In this document: positions 34,790 to 47,500 of the stretch, in pieces
How positions within the stretch are numbered: the stretch's first letter is position 1
How the letters are laid out: the number at the start of each line of letters is the position of its first letter
Assembly: GCA_001643675.2 (NCBI GenBank)
Contig: LSRY02000029.1
Span: forward strand, 248,001 to 312,000
DNA: 64,000 bases
Direction of reading: 5' to 3'
Source: Monocercomonoides exilis
Taxonomy: Eukaryota > Preaxostyla > Oxymonadida > Polymastigidae
Program-made: the position numbers and the translations under genes
Notes under the pieces: generated by a model
What the model was told of the DNA's origin: nothing
The model's input: only the letters and a program-made list of their open reading frames with translations
Database searches by the model: none

Positions 34790-35060
34790 GTTTAATATAT
34801 TATTATTATTTATTATTTGTTTATTTCAATTTGTTTTTAATTTGTTTTTGCTTCATATTTGATAAAAAATATAAACTTTTTCCAAAAAATAATCGAAACT
34901 TCAATGAACAGAAAAAATAAAAAGTTTTCTGGTTTAAAAAAATGATAACAATAATCACAATAACGATGAAAATCAATATTCTAAGTTAAAAACAGTTAAA
35001 TAATATTATTGAAAAAATATAAAATAAGATTAGTTGAAATCGATAAATATTTAATGAAAA
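34790..35060. repeat. Diverged repeat segment similar to 11326-11600
   Basis: It begins AGTTTAATATATTATT directly after the end of dispersed element A and follows the same block order as 11326-11600. Confidence 0.45.
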
Positions 35061-36370
35061 CATTCAATTTTCAGCGTTTCATCATCTGATTCGCAAACAG
35101 TCCTTTCTTGAAGTCATATCAGCTTCAAATGCCTCTATTTCACTCTTCTGCAAAAAGTGAGATTTATGCATTCTATTCAAATCTCACCTTTCTCAATTCA
35201 AATCCAATCAGATTCATACAAAAATGTCAACGCCAATTCCCTTCCCAATCACTTCACCCTGGGTACTTTCCATATGGATTCGCTCTCCCAACTCCATAGC
35301 CACCCTGGACAACGAGATATCCCGCTTTCGTTCATTTTCATTCTTTTCCGCCCCCTGCCCTGAAAGAAACACAAAATACATCAAAAGGCAAATATTCATA
35401 TAAAGAAAAATAAATAAATGTCAAACTGAACTTCGACTGTTTTTTTCCAAACAGCTTCATTTCCACAGCCATCATCATTCAAAAAATAAATCAATCTCTT
35501 TATTTCAGTCTCAGAATGGTCAAATTGCAGCATTGCATCCTTCTTCATAAAATATATTGTATATCTCACTGAAGGGTCTTCTCAGCCCGTACACATTGTG
35601 GTGGATGTCCAGAGGGGTTTTTTCTGTTTTTGTCATGATCATCTCCTTTAATAATATTCTCAACAATACAAAAAAGTATTTGATGTTTATCTCATCAACA
35701 CCTTGCACATGAGGGATAAGGTGCATACAAGTGATGGAAGAATATTATTTGTGTCAGGGGATGGGAGTTGAGAGTTTTATGGAATGTTAATATTTCGAGA
35801 GGGATTTTTGAATGAAAGAAATTTTGGAGACAAAGGGATGGAGAAGAGTGGGTCTAGATTTGGGGAAGATAATATAGTCAATATATAGAGAAGTGACTGG
35901 GGATAATGAAGAAGGTGATTATTGTTGATTGGAGAAATGGAATTTGAAAAGAAAGAAAAGAGCGCAAAAGCTTGAAAGAAGAAGAATATTCTGAAGTGTT
36001 TGATTGGAAGAGGGGTATTTTTTATGAGAGAAGAAGATATTTTGGAAGAGACGGGGAAAGATGAAGAAAAGGAGGGGTTTGATATTTTCTGAGAATATTG
36101 AGGGCTGAATGGAAGAGGAAAAATGGAAAGGAAAAGAAATTGAGAAATATTATCATTTTCTATTTTTGAGGGGAATGGAGAGGAAATTGCAAAAAGAAAG
36201 TGAATTGGCTTTGAAGAAATTCAACTTTATTGATAAATAACAGAACAACAGCCAGAAATTCTTCAATTTAGATTATTGTTTCCTTGTGAAGTTGACTTGT
36301 TTTATACGGCATTGCATCAATCGCCAACATCACATGAAACATATCAACTTCTTCACTAAATTTATTGGAA
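35061..36370. other. Gene-poor region with small remnants
   Basis: The minus frame 35726-35520 (MHLIPHVQGVDEINIKYFFV ... HHNVYGLRRPFSEIYNIFYE) is protein-like but short and isolated. Both strands at 35100-35400 have exon-like composition with stops. I cannot support an intact gene. Confidence 0.35.
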
Positions 36371-36762
36371 TATAAATGGATTTCTCAATCACCATAAATA
36401 TTTATTTTCATCATCATCTCATCTTCTTCACCTTATTTCTCATCTTCCTCATAATTTCCTTCTTCTTCACCTTCTCCAAATTCTTCACATTCTTGACCTT
36501 CTTTTTTGGTTCCTCTTTTCACTTTGTGTTGCATCACATTCAACCTTCAGATGTTTGTAAGCTGTTCAATCAGCATCACCAGTTTGCCTTCCAAAATGAA
36601 ATCTCAATAACTATTCTTCCTCTCTACAGTATCTTCGTCGCTGTACAAGCCTTCTGTGAGATAACGAAATGTGCTTTTGAACTATTTTCTTCTTCCGAAG
36701 AGGAACATTCAGCTCTGCTTCAGCGATTCGAATAGCATCAATTCGCAAGCTGTACAGAATGA

Positions 36763-39748
36763 GATGAAAGGAGTGAATGGACATCGAATGAGAAATGGCA
36801 GTGGGAGATGGAAGGAGCTTCAAGGCACATTGCGTTCATCCGCTCGCTTTATGACATCGCCAAGAAGCGAAGAGAAAGGAGAGTGCGAGTTCAAATGGAA
36901 GAAGCAATGAAGGTGGATATCAGAAGCAAATTGAGCGCAGAGCAGAGGAAAGGAAGACAGCAGGAAGAGCCTAAGGCGAAGACGAAGACGAAACGGAAAG
37001 ACGAGTTTTGCACATCGCAAATTGACGCTTTCGACACAAGGCTTGCACAGGCAGCGACAGAAAGGAGGAGGAGGGACAGAGGAAAAGAAGAAGGAGGTGA
37101 TGAAAATGATGATGAACAGTACCAGACATTTTGCTCGTTTGACAGCACATTCTCATCTTCCCAGTTGCACACTCAAAACATCACAGCCTCCTCGTCAATT
37201 TCCACTCATCCTTTTTCTCCCTTGCCACACACACAATTGTCTGCCCCTTCTGTTCTTGTTGGAACTTCTCCAGAGCCACTCGCTCATTTATCTCCTGCTA
37301 CATACTCCTCTTCACTCACACTAAAGTCCATTTGAGCATCCGGCCAAATCTCTTCCTCTCACTCTCATTCATCTATTTCTTCAGTTTCGCTGCATATCTC
37401 TTTTATGATTCTCCGGAAGAGCAGATTGGGCAATGCTGGTGTGTTTGCAAGCATCAGCGCGTCAGCGACGAGGGATGTGTTTGAGCCACAGAGTATCCTT
37501 CTGAACTATGCAGCGTATGTGGCTAGCCAGGGGATTCGGGTTGGTGGCGAGAAGGAAGGGAAGAGAGAAAAGAAGGATGAGAAGAGGAGTGCAAATGAGT
37601 TTGTGTGTGATAAAGATGAAAAGGGATCGTTGTGTTTGACAGATAAATGCATAGATAATGAGAAAAATGAAGGGGAAGAAGAGGAAGAAGAAGATGGATT
37701 TGACAAACACATTAAAAAGGCTCAGAAAGAAGAGGAGCAAAAGAAAAGAAGAAAACAACAAATGAGAAGAATAAGCCTGTGACGATTCTAACCACTCTTG
37801 GCTCAGATTTTCTGCCTGAAATCAAAAATCGAAGAATGATGCAGCAACAAATATCGGAATACAATTCACTCTCTCAACATTTTCATCTGCTAACGCATCA
37901 TCTTCATTCTCAACTTCTTCGTTTCCAACTTCATCACCATCCTTTTTTGCTTCAACTACTTAATCATGTTCTTATTTTTTCTTTTATTCAAGTTTTTTCA
38001 TCAATTCATCATTTCTTTCTCTTCTTCTTCACCTGATTCATTTGCTAACATAGAAGAAATTCCTCAAAATCATCATCCACTTCCACAAGTGACGCCAATC
38101 AATCCTCCTCTTCCAACGGCCAATTAGATACAGGCAAATCAATCCAAACTGTTCAAGATTCCTCGTTCAGGTATTCATCCTTCACCTGTATCATTGTCAT
38201 TGGGAATATATGGAACTTATTCTTCTTCTTCCTCTTACTCTTCTTCTTCTCATTTAAATTCTTCTTCCTCTTCTTCTTCTTCTTCCAATCAACCAAATGA
38301 AATTCCAGCTGTTTTTCAGCGTTGAACCGAAGACAAACAGAAAAGAGTAGTCGAAATGGCAATTTTGTGGGGGAAAAGAGAAAAAGAAAAAGAGGAAAAG
38401 AAGAGAAAAGAAGAAGAAAGAAAAAATGTGATTTGAAACGACAAATCGGAAGAATTAGCAGAAAGAAAGAGAATAAGAGACGAAGAAGAAATGATAAAAT
38501 GGATAGAGAAGAAGAAAGAGAAGGAGAAGAGAGAGAATGAAAAAGAGAAGGAGAGGAAGAATAAGGAGAGGAAGGATTTGGTAGTGAAAAAAGGAAAAGA
38601 AGGAGAAAAAGGAGGAAAGGGAAGAAAGGGAAGGAAAACAAGAAGAAGAAGAAAGAAGAAAAGAAGAAGAAGAAAATACAGATGAAGACTATCAAGATGA
38701 ACTTTTGCTTTTGAAGCTAACTTCTCTTTTCACTCAGCGAAGACTGAAAGAAATCGAAGAGAAGAAGCAATTGACAAAAATGTTGGCTTTGAGAAAAGAA
38801 GAAGAAGAAGATGATGTTGTTGGGTTTTATTTTGCTGGCAAAAATAATTCGAAAAAACAAGGCGAAAAAGGGAATTTAAAAGGAGAAAATAAAATTAAAA
38901 ATAAAAATGATGAAAAGAAAGACAAAAAGAAAGAAGAAATGAAAAAGAAGTGGGAAACCCAAAATAAAAAAGAAATTTCTCCGTCGCCGCTAATTCTCCA
39001 ACTGTATTTTCACGATATAAACACACAAGCGGAATGGTTAGCAGCCGAAGAAGCGAAAAAGACGAAGGAAAACGAGAAAGAATTGACGTTTCATCCGATT
39101 ATTTACTAAGGGACAGATTGGATTGAAAGAGAGAAGAAAAAGAAAACGAAAAAAAGACATAAAGAAATAAAGAAAAAATAGAAAAAAGAAAACATTAAAA
39201 CATTATCTTCTAAGCCAACACACCATCAACCAATCTTTTCCAATCTTCTGGGAACAAATAAGACATTCCATCTTTTGTCATTCTTTTCTTCCAAAACAAA
39301 AAGAAGTTGATTTTTTCATTGGACTTGTTGTGAATGGAGCTGATAGAAGAGATGGATTTGGTGGGAGGATAAAGAAGAAGAAGAAGAAGAAGAAGAAGAA
39401 GAGGGATCGGAAGAGGAAGAGGAAGAAAAAGAAAAAGAAAAAGAAAAAGAAAAAGAAAAAGAAAAAGAAGAAGCAAAAGCAGAACTTCTCTTTAAAGTGA
39501 GTGTTTCGCTTCCGAGCGGTCCAGCTTCTTTTCGTGTTTTTGAAGGGGACTGTTTGGAAGAGGATGTGAAACCGTTTTGCGAGAGGTATTTTTTGAGAGA
39601 AGAGAAAGAGAGGAGGATAAAACAGGTGGTGGAGAACGCATTGGAAGGGAGAGAGAGAGGGAAGAGAAGAAGGAAGAGAAGAAGGAAGAATGGAAGAAAG
39701 AGAAAGAGAAAAGAAAGAAAACTGTGCTGTGAGAGACAAACATTCTAA
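36763..39748 (+). CDS. Unresolved coiled-coil gene or relic, plus strand
   Basis: Consecutive plus frames give one long charged protein in pieces. They are: SEWTSNEKWQWEMEGAS then RHIAFIRSLYDIAKKRRER (36808-37335); LGNAGVFASISASATRDVFE and NYAAYVASQGIRVG (37405-37782); LGSDFLPEIKNRRMMQQQ (from 37779); a Lys/Glu coil at 38330-38685; LTSLFTQRRLKEIEEKKQL with a tail EWLAAEEAKKTKENEKELTF (38705-39109); and a terminal KVSVSLPSGPASFRVFEGD ... FCERYFLREEKERRIKQVV (39450-39748). The tail motifs resemble those of flagellar or centrosomal coiled-coil proteins, which is inference. In-frame stops (TGA at 37333-37335, TAG near 38127, TGA near 38325 and 38437) are only partly explained by possible introns, so the gene may be dead. 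Confidence 0.42.
39369..39477. repeat. (GAA)n and (GAAAAA)n microsatellite
   Basis: A pure GAA run followed by GAAAAA units. In the plus frame it reads as a Glu/Lys stretch leading into AKAELLFKVSVSL. Confidence 0.9.
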
Positions 39749-39870
39749 TCAATCACTTCATCCTTCGTCTTCATCATCGTCGTCATTTTCTTCTTCTCAT
39801 TCTTCTTCATTTTTTAATTTTAATTTTTATTTTAATTTCTTCTTCTTCATCATCTTCTTCTTTTTATTTT

Positions 39871-39914
39871 TCTTCTTCTTCTTCTTCTTCTTCTTCTTCT
39901 TCTTCTTCTTCTTC
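39871..39914. repeat. (TTC)n microsatellite
   Basis: Uninterrupted TTC units following the coiled-coil gene or relic. Confidence 0.9.
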
Positions 39915-40199
39915 CCACTCGAATTATGGATCAACCTCTTCTTCTTCATCCTCCTCCTTTGCTCACCTCGTCGCTCACACAGCTGCCAATGAACTTTGTG
40001 TAAAGGAAAATTTGTTTCCAGAAGAGTTTCACAAGCAATTGTAGTTATTGAGGAATTCAACGAGAAGAATGACGCAGAAAGAACCGGAGAGGAAGCCAAC
40101 AACACCACAGGTATTTTCGAAGGGAGAATTTTGATTGGGCAGAGTGGAAATGGAAGGAAGATGAGAGAGGATGGAGAAGGAAGAGGGAAGGACAAGTGA

Positions 40200-40454
40200 T
40201 GAGAAGAATAAAGAGTAAAAAGACTAGTTCGAATAAGTTTTATTCATTGATTATCGATTTCATTGTGTTTCATTCAACGTTTGATGAAGAAACTGAATCG
40301 AAAAGAAAGGACTGATATATTGTGATGATATTTCCGTCGAAGAAATAGATAAAGTCAAGAAAACAAATTGGTTTCAAAAGTTTGAAGTTAAATAATTTTT
40401 AATTGAAACAAATTTATAGCAAACTACTTCAATTGTGTTTTTCAAAGTATTTTT
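40200..40454. other. AT-rich spacer
   Basis: No supported feature. Confidence 0.4.
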
Positions 40455-40737
40455 TATTTATTAGGATAGTTTTAGCAAGTTGAGAAACTTGATATTTTTA
40501 TCCAACAGTTTTATTTTTTATTTTTCACATTATTTTTCTTTGATCAAAAAAATTCTTTTCCAGAAAAACCTCAAAAATGTATGTTTTTTTTATATGACAA
40601 TAAAACAAATATATATTACAGATATTTTAGCTAAATGCTGAAGAAAAATCAATTTGATTTTTTGAACAGTAATACCACAATAGTATTTATTTTTTCGATT
40701 TTTGATCTTTTTATATGATATCAAAAAAAATCACCCA
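40455..40737. mobile_element. Worn dispersed element, copy B
   Basis: Same family as 34500-34788, with blocks GTTGAGAAACTTGA, ACAATAAAACAAATAT, TTTTTTCGATTTTTGATCTT and the end GATATCAAAAAAAATCACCC. No ORF. Confidence 0.6.
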
Positions 40738-40910
40738 TATAACACAAAACATATATATAAAACAAAATAAAAATTCCAAAAAAGGTTATGATTTCAAAAG
40801 GAATTTTCCCTGTTTTTACCAAAAATATTGTTTTCTGAGGGGAGATAATTATTTCCATGTTTCTGTTCTTAACACCAAGGATATTGAACTTAGATTAATA
40901 ACAAACATAT

Positions 40911-41164
40911 GGGTGATTATTTTTGAAATCATATTTTTTCTTTCAAAAATTTCGGTCAGAATATTTTTTTGAATATTCGTGAACGAACCTTGGAAAGTGA
41001 AAGAACAATTTTATGACGTTTATGCTATTTTTTGAGAAAAATTGTGGCTTTTGAAACGATAAATAAACATTATTCATTAGAATGAAAATTTGTTAACCAA
41101 TGACAATGAATATTCATAATTATGAACACTCCGAAAAAAGTTATGATTTCAAAAATTATTACCC
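40911..41164. mobile_element. 254-bp MITE-like element, family TGATTATTTTTGAAATCAT, copy 1
   Basis: The left end GGGTGATTATTTTTGAAATC and the right end, reversed, GGGTAATAATTTTTGAAATC are terminal inverted repeats. The interior shares CGGAGTGTTCA-like sequence with the copy at 42252-42506. It is flanked by AT-rich ATAT on both sides. No ORF. Confidence 0.7.
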
Positions 41165-42251
41165 ATATATTGAGCAAAACCACTTGACATCTCACAAGCA
41201 CCTGACAAAATAGTTTTCTCTAAACAGAAACGTGTATAATTCTTAATAATTTTTTCGATATAAACATTATCCAAACTTTCTCATTAGGAGCAATAAAATC
41301 ACATTTTCATACTGACCGAATATCGTGAAAAATAAAAATTGATTTCTCAGAAATTTTCAAAAAACAATTTTTCAGAGATTGCAATTATTATTTTTAACTG
41401 AGCACAAATAAAACTGTTTTGAAAGTCTGGTGTCACTGGAGAGTTGGCATAAATAAGATATTTTTTGAGGTATTTCATCAGAATTATTCCTCTTTCAGTT
41501 ATTGAGACATCTATCTTGCCAGGCATTATATGTGATAGCAAATTGTTTTTGCTCACTCATTTGTTGAGTTTTGTTTTTTATTTTTATAAACAAAAAATGC
41601 TACGTCATGGCTATTAAAAATACATATTTCTCGATCTTCTTCACACATTATTCAATTAATCAATTATTTGAAAGTTAAGCTCAAAATTTTGTAGCATCCG
41701 AGATTTGAATTGTGTTATAAAAAATTTATTTTTGAAAACAAAGTTTTTGTATTGAATAATGAAATTAAAACATGAAACAAGTTAATGGTGCTAGATAATA
41801 AAACATATATTCCACGTGACAAGTTTTTTTCCAGTTTAAAAAAAAGGCGCAATTAACGGAAATCAAAACTTTTCTGGAAAATAAATGAACTTCATTGCAT
41901 TTTGGAAAAGAAATTTTATTTTCAGAAAATTTTGTCAATAAATTGTTTTGTTTATCAAATTTAGCTTCTCTTTGTGTTGCAAGTTTTTTTGATGATCTTC
42001 CACAATTTTTTTTGTGAACAAATTCTTTCATTCTTTTAATATCTATAAGTTTTGATTTGTTCCATGGAGAGATTATTCTCAAGGATAACAAAAATTGCTC
42101 TTTCATAACATACCATTTATTAATCAAACTTATTAAACTTTTTGTTCGAAATAAATAAACTTGAAATAAAAAATTGGTGAACTTCTTCAAAATTATTCAT
42201 ATTGAGTATTTTGATTAAGAAAAATGTTTGTGAATAATTGGTTTTTTGCTT
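41165..42251. other. AT-rich DNA without supported gene
   Basis: The minus frame 42190-41765 (141 codons) is Lys/Phe/Asn-rich and looks like chance in AT-rich DNA. Confidence 0.5.
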
Positions 42252-42506
42252 GTGTGATTATTTTTGAAAACATATTTTTTCTTTCAGAATTTTCGGTTCA
42301 AAATTTTCACTTTTTTATCAACAAAAGAGCACAAAAAAATGAAAAGGTTTATTGAAAACATCAACATCTTTATTTGAGCATAAACATTTATTTTTAATGT
42401 TGTTGTGATAAAAACACACATAAATTACAATGACTCTTCCCAATGACAAACAACCTTTGAAAAATAAACACCCCGAAAAAAGATATGATTTCAAAAATAA
42501 TTACCC
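42252..42506. mobile_element. 255-bp MITE-like element, family TGATTATTTTTGAAATCAT, copy 2
   Basis: Starts GTGTGATTATTTTTGAAAAC and ends ATGATTTCAAAAATAATTACCC-like. It has the same size and end motifs as 40911-41164 and the same internal CCCCGAAAAAAG block. Confidence 0.65.
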
Positions 42507-42517
42507 GCTTAGTGTCT

Positions 42518-43091
42518 GAAAGTGATAAAAATATATCATATTTTTCATTATTTATAAAATGGATGAGAAATGGAACCACTATATTATTTATTTGTGTATT
42601 ATAGTTAGTGTTAATAATGGTGGACACTTTCAATAATGGTGGACAGTCGCATTATTTCAACAACTATTGATAGTTTCTTTTTGACAATTAACCAAATTAT
42701 TCCCTCATTGAATACAAACCAATGTGAATTATTTTAATAATTTATCCAATACGGTGAAATTTAATAATAATTATTTTTTCTTTTCGGAGAAACTCGGAGA
42801 AATAAGATTCTCCGAGTTTCTCCGAAAATAGAAAATGTCTCTTTCTTTATTCTTGGGAGCAAGTTGTTTCATTTTTGAATATCGTATGAGTGTGTATTCA
42901 TTGAAGGAATAATCGTGTTTATTGTCAAAAAGCAACTTTTGATGGTTGTTGAGATAATGCGACTGTCCACCATTATTGAAAGTGTCCACCATTATTAACA
43001 CTAACTATAATACACAAATAAATAATATAGTGGTTCCATTTCTCATCCATTTTATAAATAATGAAAAATATGATATATTTTTATCACTTTC
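42518..43091. mobile_element. 574-bp foldback element with about 150-bp inverted arms
   Basis: Left arm (42518 to about 42668) begins GAAAGTGATAAAAATATATC. The right arm (about 42942-43091) is its near-perfect reverse complement. Each arm contains ATAATGGTGGACA twice in tandem. The centre has a second perfect hairpin at 42785-42828 (TTCGGAGAAACTCGGAGAA, loop ATAAGA). No ORF beyond chance and no clear target duplication. Confidence 0.85.
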
Positions 43092-43636
43092 CGTTACTCA
43101 GCCAAATACCAATTTTCACAAAAATTATTTCACAAAAAAACACTCAAATTTGTTAATTTCGAATTAGAACTTATATATTTTGGATAATTAGTTGTAATTT
43201 TTCGAATGAAAAGTCTTTTAAATTTGAATAATAAATGGTGAAAAAATTTTTTCTTCCACTTTTCTTTTTCTTTCTTTCTTTCTTTTTTATTTTTATTTTT
43301 TTTATTTTTTTCACATTTCAGCTCGAATGTCTTCTGAAAGAGAAATATGTTTTAATTAAGGTGATATTGAAAAAAATGTTTTTTTGAAAAGGTGAAATGG
43401 GGTTTATTTTTTAAATACATATGTTACACAACGATTTGTTCTTCACTTTTTCTTCATTTTATCATTATCAGTCTAACTTTCTCGTGCATAATGATGAAAA
43501 AAAAAAAAAAAATAAAGATAAACATCAGAAAAAATTGAGTGGTACTGAATTCATGAAGCAAAAAATTGTATCCCAAATTTCAACTTTTTGTTTGTCACAT
43601 TCATGATCAGCTTGCAATATGGATGCTCAAATAATG
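43092..43636. other. AT-rich spacer with T-rich runs
   Basis: No gene seen. A pyrimidine patch lies at 43255-43310. Confidence 0.5.
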
Positions 43637-43888
43637 GGCAAGTGAAGCAGATCCTGGAACAAAGGTGATCCTTCTCACTATTTAAATCATTTTCATTTTG
43701 AATGTCTCTTCCAGGGTTAACCCTAACCCTAATTTTACTCCGAAAAACCCTAAATCATCACAATATCCAATATGAACTTGTTTTATTCGTCAAAACCCTA
43801 AAACCTAATGAGCACAATAAGAATAAATAACAAAATTTTAATAAAAAAGGGAAGTGATCGTGTGGTACTAGGATCTTCTCCATTTGCC
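43637..43888. mobile_element. 252-bp MITE-like element, copy 2
   Basis: Same length and layout as 10816-11067: the left end is GGCAAGTGAAGCAGATCCTG, and the right end reversed is GGCAAATGGAGAAGATCCTA. The same telomere-like GGGTTAACCCTAACCCTAA lies inside. No direct target duplication is visible (AAATAATG left, CATCATTT right). Confidence 0.85.
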
Positions 43889-44507
43889 CATCATTTTCAC
43901 ACATACAACAGAAAAGAAAATGAAAACACATTAAATAAGCAAAATATCAAATGAAAAATTTATTATCCACGCTTCTTCGTTGTCTAAATTTCGATAAAGT
44001 GTCATCTCGTTATTCTAAATAGATTTTTTGGTATGAAAAGGATGAAAATTAATGAGAATGATCTGGATTTGATTGTAGATATCTGTTTGTGAGAAAGCAG
44101 ATACTTGGACATACCCTTGAAAAAGACAGTGCACAAAACTCTTCAACATCAAAATGGAAGAGCTTCTGTTTGAAATATTCCTTAAAATCAGATTCAGAAT
44201 AATAAGTCTGAAATGTGAATTAAGAAATGAAATTGTCAAAATTTTTTGTGGAAGGGAGCGAATTTTGTGCATATGCTCGTGAGACCTTTTCTGGGAAAAG
44301 GAAATAAAAATCGATCAAAATCCAAAGCACAAAGACGATCACAAAAATATGTTAAACACAAATAAATGGATATTTTGAAGAATGATGATAATCAGAAAGA
44401 ATTGTAAACTTAAAAAGAAACACCATTTTTTATTAAAATAGATTATCCGTGAAAATTGACACTCGACAAAAAGAAGTTTTATTATTTATCTGGTGTAGTT
44501 AAAATGC
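43889..44507. other. AT-rich spacer downstream of the pseudokinase gene
   Basis: No supported gene. The minus frame 44272-44015 is short and unconvincing. Confidence 0.45.
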
Positions 44508-47500
44508 CTATGAATCCTTCACACTGAAAAAACCAGAAATATCTTCTGGGTTGGAAGTTGCATTTTCATCTAAAACATCTTCGCTTTGGTGACAACAGCT
44601 GTCCGCGTAATAATCAACTGCATCTGAAATTGTAAGCACAACAGCCCCTGGAGGAAAGCGCTGGATGAACTCTCTCTTTGCATCAACAAGAGTTGGCCTC
44701 TCTCCTATCTGCTGTGAAAAGCACAGAGAAACGAATCGATTTAGTGTTGACTCAATCACTCGAGTTGCATCAGGTCTTTCTCCATTCATAATCTTTTGCC
44801 CGGCCACCTCTGCCTCATACTCTCCAAATGGAATCTCCAGTGTCAGGCACTCCCACAGCATCGTCCCGATCGAGAATGCCACTGACTCCTTCGTCGCACC
44901 CATCTTCCTGTTCACCTGCAGTTCTGGTGCCTTCCATCTCAAACACTCTTTTTTGTAATAATCTTCATCTTCAAAGGCTGATGAGGGAAGAGAGTCGCTA
45001 TCACCATCATTGCCACTGTCAGATGTTGCAACTGTTGACGAAGATATGGAAGACGAGTCTGAATCATCATCTGACAATAAGTCAGAATGCATCACAATGC
45101 AGATCACCATGTGCTCTGAGAATAGCACAAGGTGGGGACTCAGATTGGCAAGAGATTGAAGTGGGTTGTCCATTTCATCAAAGGAGTGGAGTGCTCCATT
45201 CGCCACCCAGAACAGGATCTGAGCAGCTGTTTGCTCCCTTTCCTTTAAACTTCCAATAGCCATTTCTTTCTTCTCGTTCCTTCCATGAAGCAACATGAAT
45301 AATGAATCTCGCAGATCCACAATCAGTTTTTCATGAGGCGATGAACAGGCCATTGCATCCACCAGATTCGACATTGATGAGGTGGTTGGGCACAGATCCT
45401 CTCTCCGAACAAAAGTTGATTCTGAATCTGTAGTGTCTGTTGTTGAAATGGATGAAATGGATGGTGATGGTGTTCGTTTTCTCGTTTCATCCTCGATCTC
45501 TTTCTCATCGATCTTCTCCAACATCCATTCTGGAATCTTATCTGAATCCCTTCCCAAAATATATTCAGTCGATCCACTCTCAGACAGAAGGTGCTCTGAT
45601 GACTCTGAATGTCCCAAGCTATTTTCATACACTCTCTTCTTTATCCTCTCTTCGTTTTTCTTCTCAGCCTCCCTCTCTGCTCGTCGCCACTGCTCCTCAG
45701 GAGACATCTCCATTGTTGTCATTTCAATCAGCTTTGGATCTTTTTTGATGTTATCATTCACAATCTCTTCTAATTCTTCTGTCCTTCTCTTTTGCTTTCT
45801 CCATCGAAGTGTTGAAATTACTGCAACAATTAAAATGAAAAGAAGCACAAAAGCCATGATTATAACAATCAACAACCAATACGATTTCCCTTCTTTTCCT
45901 CCTTCAACAATTTTTTCATCTCCATTAACCTTGGGCTCACTTTTGTTTTTCAGAATGAAAGAATCTGTGAATGATGAATTTTTTGCATCTCCAAACAGAA
46001 TGCACACGCTCACTTCCACACCTTCTCCTGCTTTCGTTATAGTCTCCTTTGGCAGTCTCCCTTCAACTTCTGTCTCCGATTCATATCCACTCTCATCAAA
46101 CATAAACTTTTCTATCTGCTTTTCATCCCCAATCTGCTTCACAACCATGAATGACAAGTTGCAAGGCAGAAGCAGCTTTCCTTTGAATATAACCTCCATT
46201 TCTTCTCCTTTTTCATTTGCTTCAGCACTCTCCAACACTGGAATGAGGAATGAAGATGCTCTTTCAGAAACAATCCTTTCAAGCAGACAACCCTCATTCA
46301 ACATCCAAAGAGATGTATTTGGCAAAACCCCATCTCCTCCTATCAAACTGGAAATGGTCAATGAAGCAGAATCAGAGCAGATTATGTTTCGACGAAGAGA
46401 AGGATATTTCTCAATGAAAGGATTATTGTTTGAAAACTCTCCTTTCTCAATCATCAAATATCCTCCACTCACAGTTAAACCTCCCTTTGAGGAGTTGCAG
46501 ATTGTTATATCTTTCATCATTACAAAACTGCTTGAGATATCAACGACTGAACCATTCCATCTGCAAATTTCATCCATTGCATTATTCATCTTTTCGAAAT
46601 TACCAACGAGATCTCCCACAAACACACACGAATCAAGAAATATTTTGTTTGCATTTGCCACTGACACTTGGCTTCCTTTTTGCAACTCTGATGTGCATTC
46701 ACGAAAAGAGCAGTTCAGCATCTCAAAGTCGGTCATTGGTTGAGTTGTGCAAATAATGCAGGATCCAGATGCTGTTTTGATGATGTTTGAGAATGATGAT
46801 TGCATCAATGAAAAAATAAGTGAAGAGTTGATTGCTTCGAATGAGATGAGGCCTCTATCTTGCAAAGAGATATTTGTGGCTGACAACTTCGAAATTCCCA
46901 CATTTTCACACTTTCCACATTCAAACATTGAACTCTTGCATTCCACATCGCTGACTGACAAATCTTCAAATGTTGCTCTTTCTGAACTCAAAATCTGGAA
47001 TACAGGTTTTGAGAATATCAAATGTCCAACACCACATCGATCTGCTTCAAACAGCCCATCTTCAACAACAATAAGAGAACAATCAAAAAGGATCTGTGAA
47101 TTCTCCTCTGATCTGTTCTCTATCAGGAATGAAACAGATTCGAGAATAAGAGACCCACTCAGTTGGTGCATCAAACACGAGCAGCCAATATTCCCCGTTC
47201 CTTCAAAAACAAATTTCACTCTCTCCAATCGAGCAAACTCCGAAGTTTTCACAACTCCCTCACCTCCCAAATTTATCTCCCAGATTTTTATCTCGGCATT
47301 TCTGTTCGCTTCCATCGACTTGATCGTCACCTTCTTAGCTGAGCACGAACCAGTTAATCTGGTTTCATTCCAGACATACAGCTGCGAATAATCCGATGGG
47401 ATGATGTGGCTCACCCCAACATTCAGCGATGAACATGCTCCCTTCATTTCCCCACAGTTCTTGCTGTCGCTGTTGTTTCCAAGAATCGAAGATACAAATA

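Noticed and set aside
36763-39748. TGA recoded as tryptophan or arginine, because many in-frame stops in doubtful genes are TGA
   Set aside because: MCM8 and SYS1 both end naturally at TGA at the expected family length. Introns or decay explain the other cases better.
41765-42190. 141-codon minus-strand frame
   Set aside because: Lys/Asn/Phe-rich composition as expected by chance in AT-rich DNA, with no splice partners and no motif.
45382-46743. 453-codon plus-strand frame opposite the receptor gene
   Set aside because: A shadow of the minus-strand coding frame, which has a signal peptide, membrane helix and kinase-like domain.
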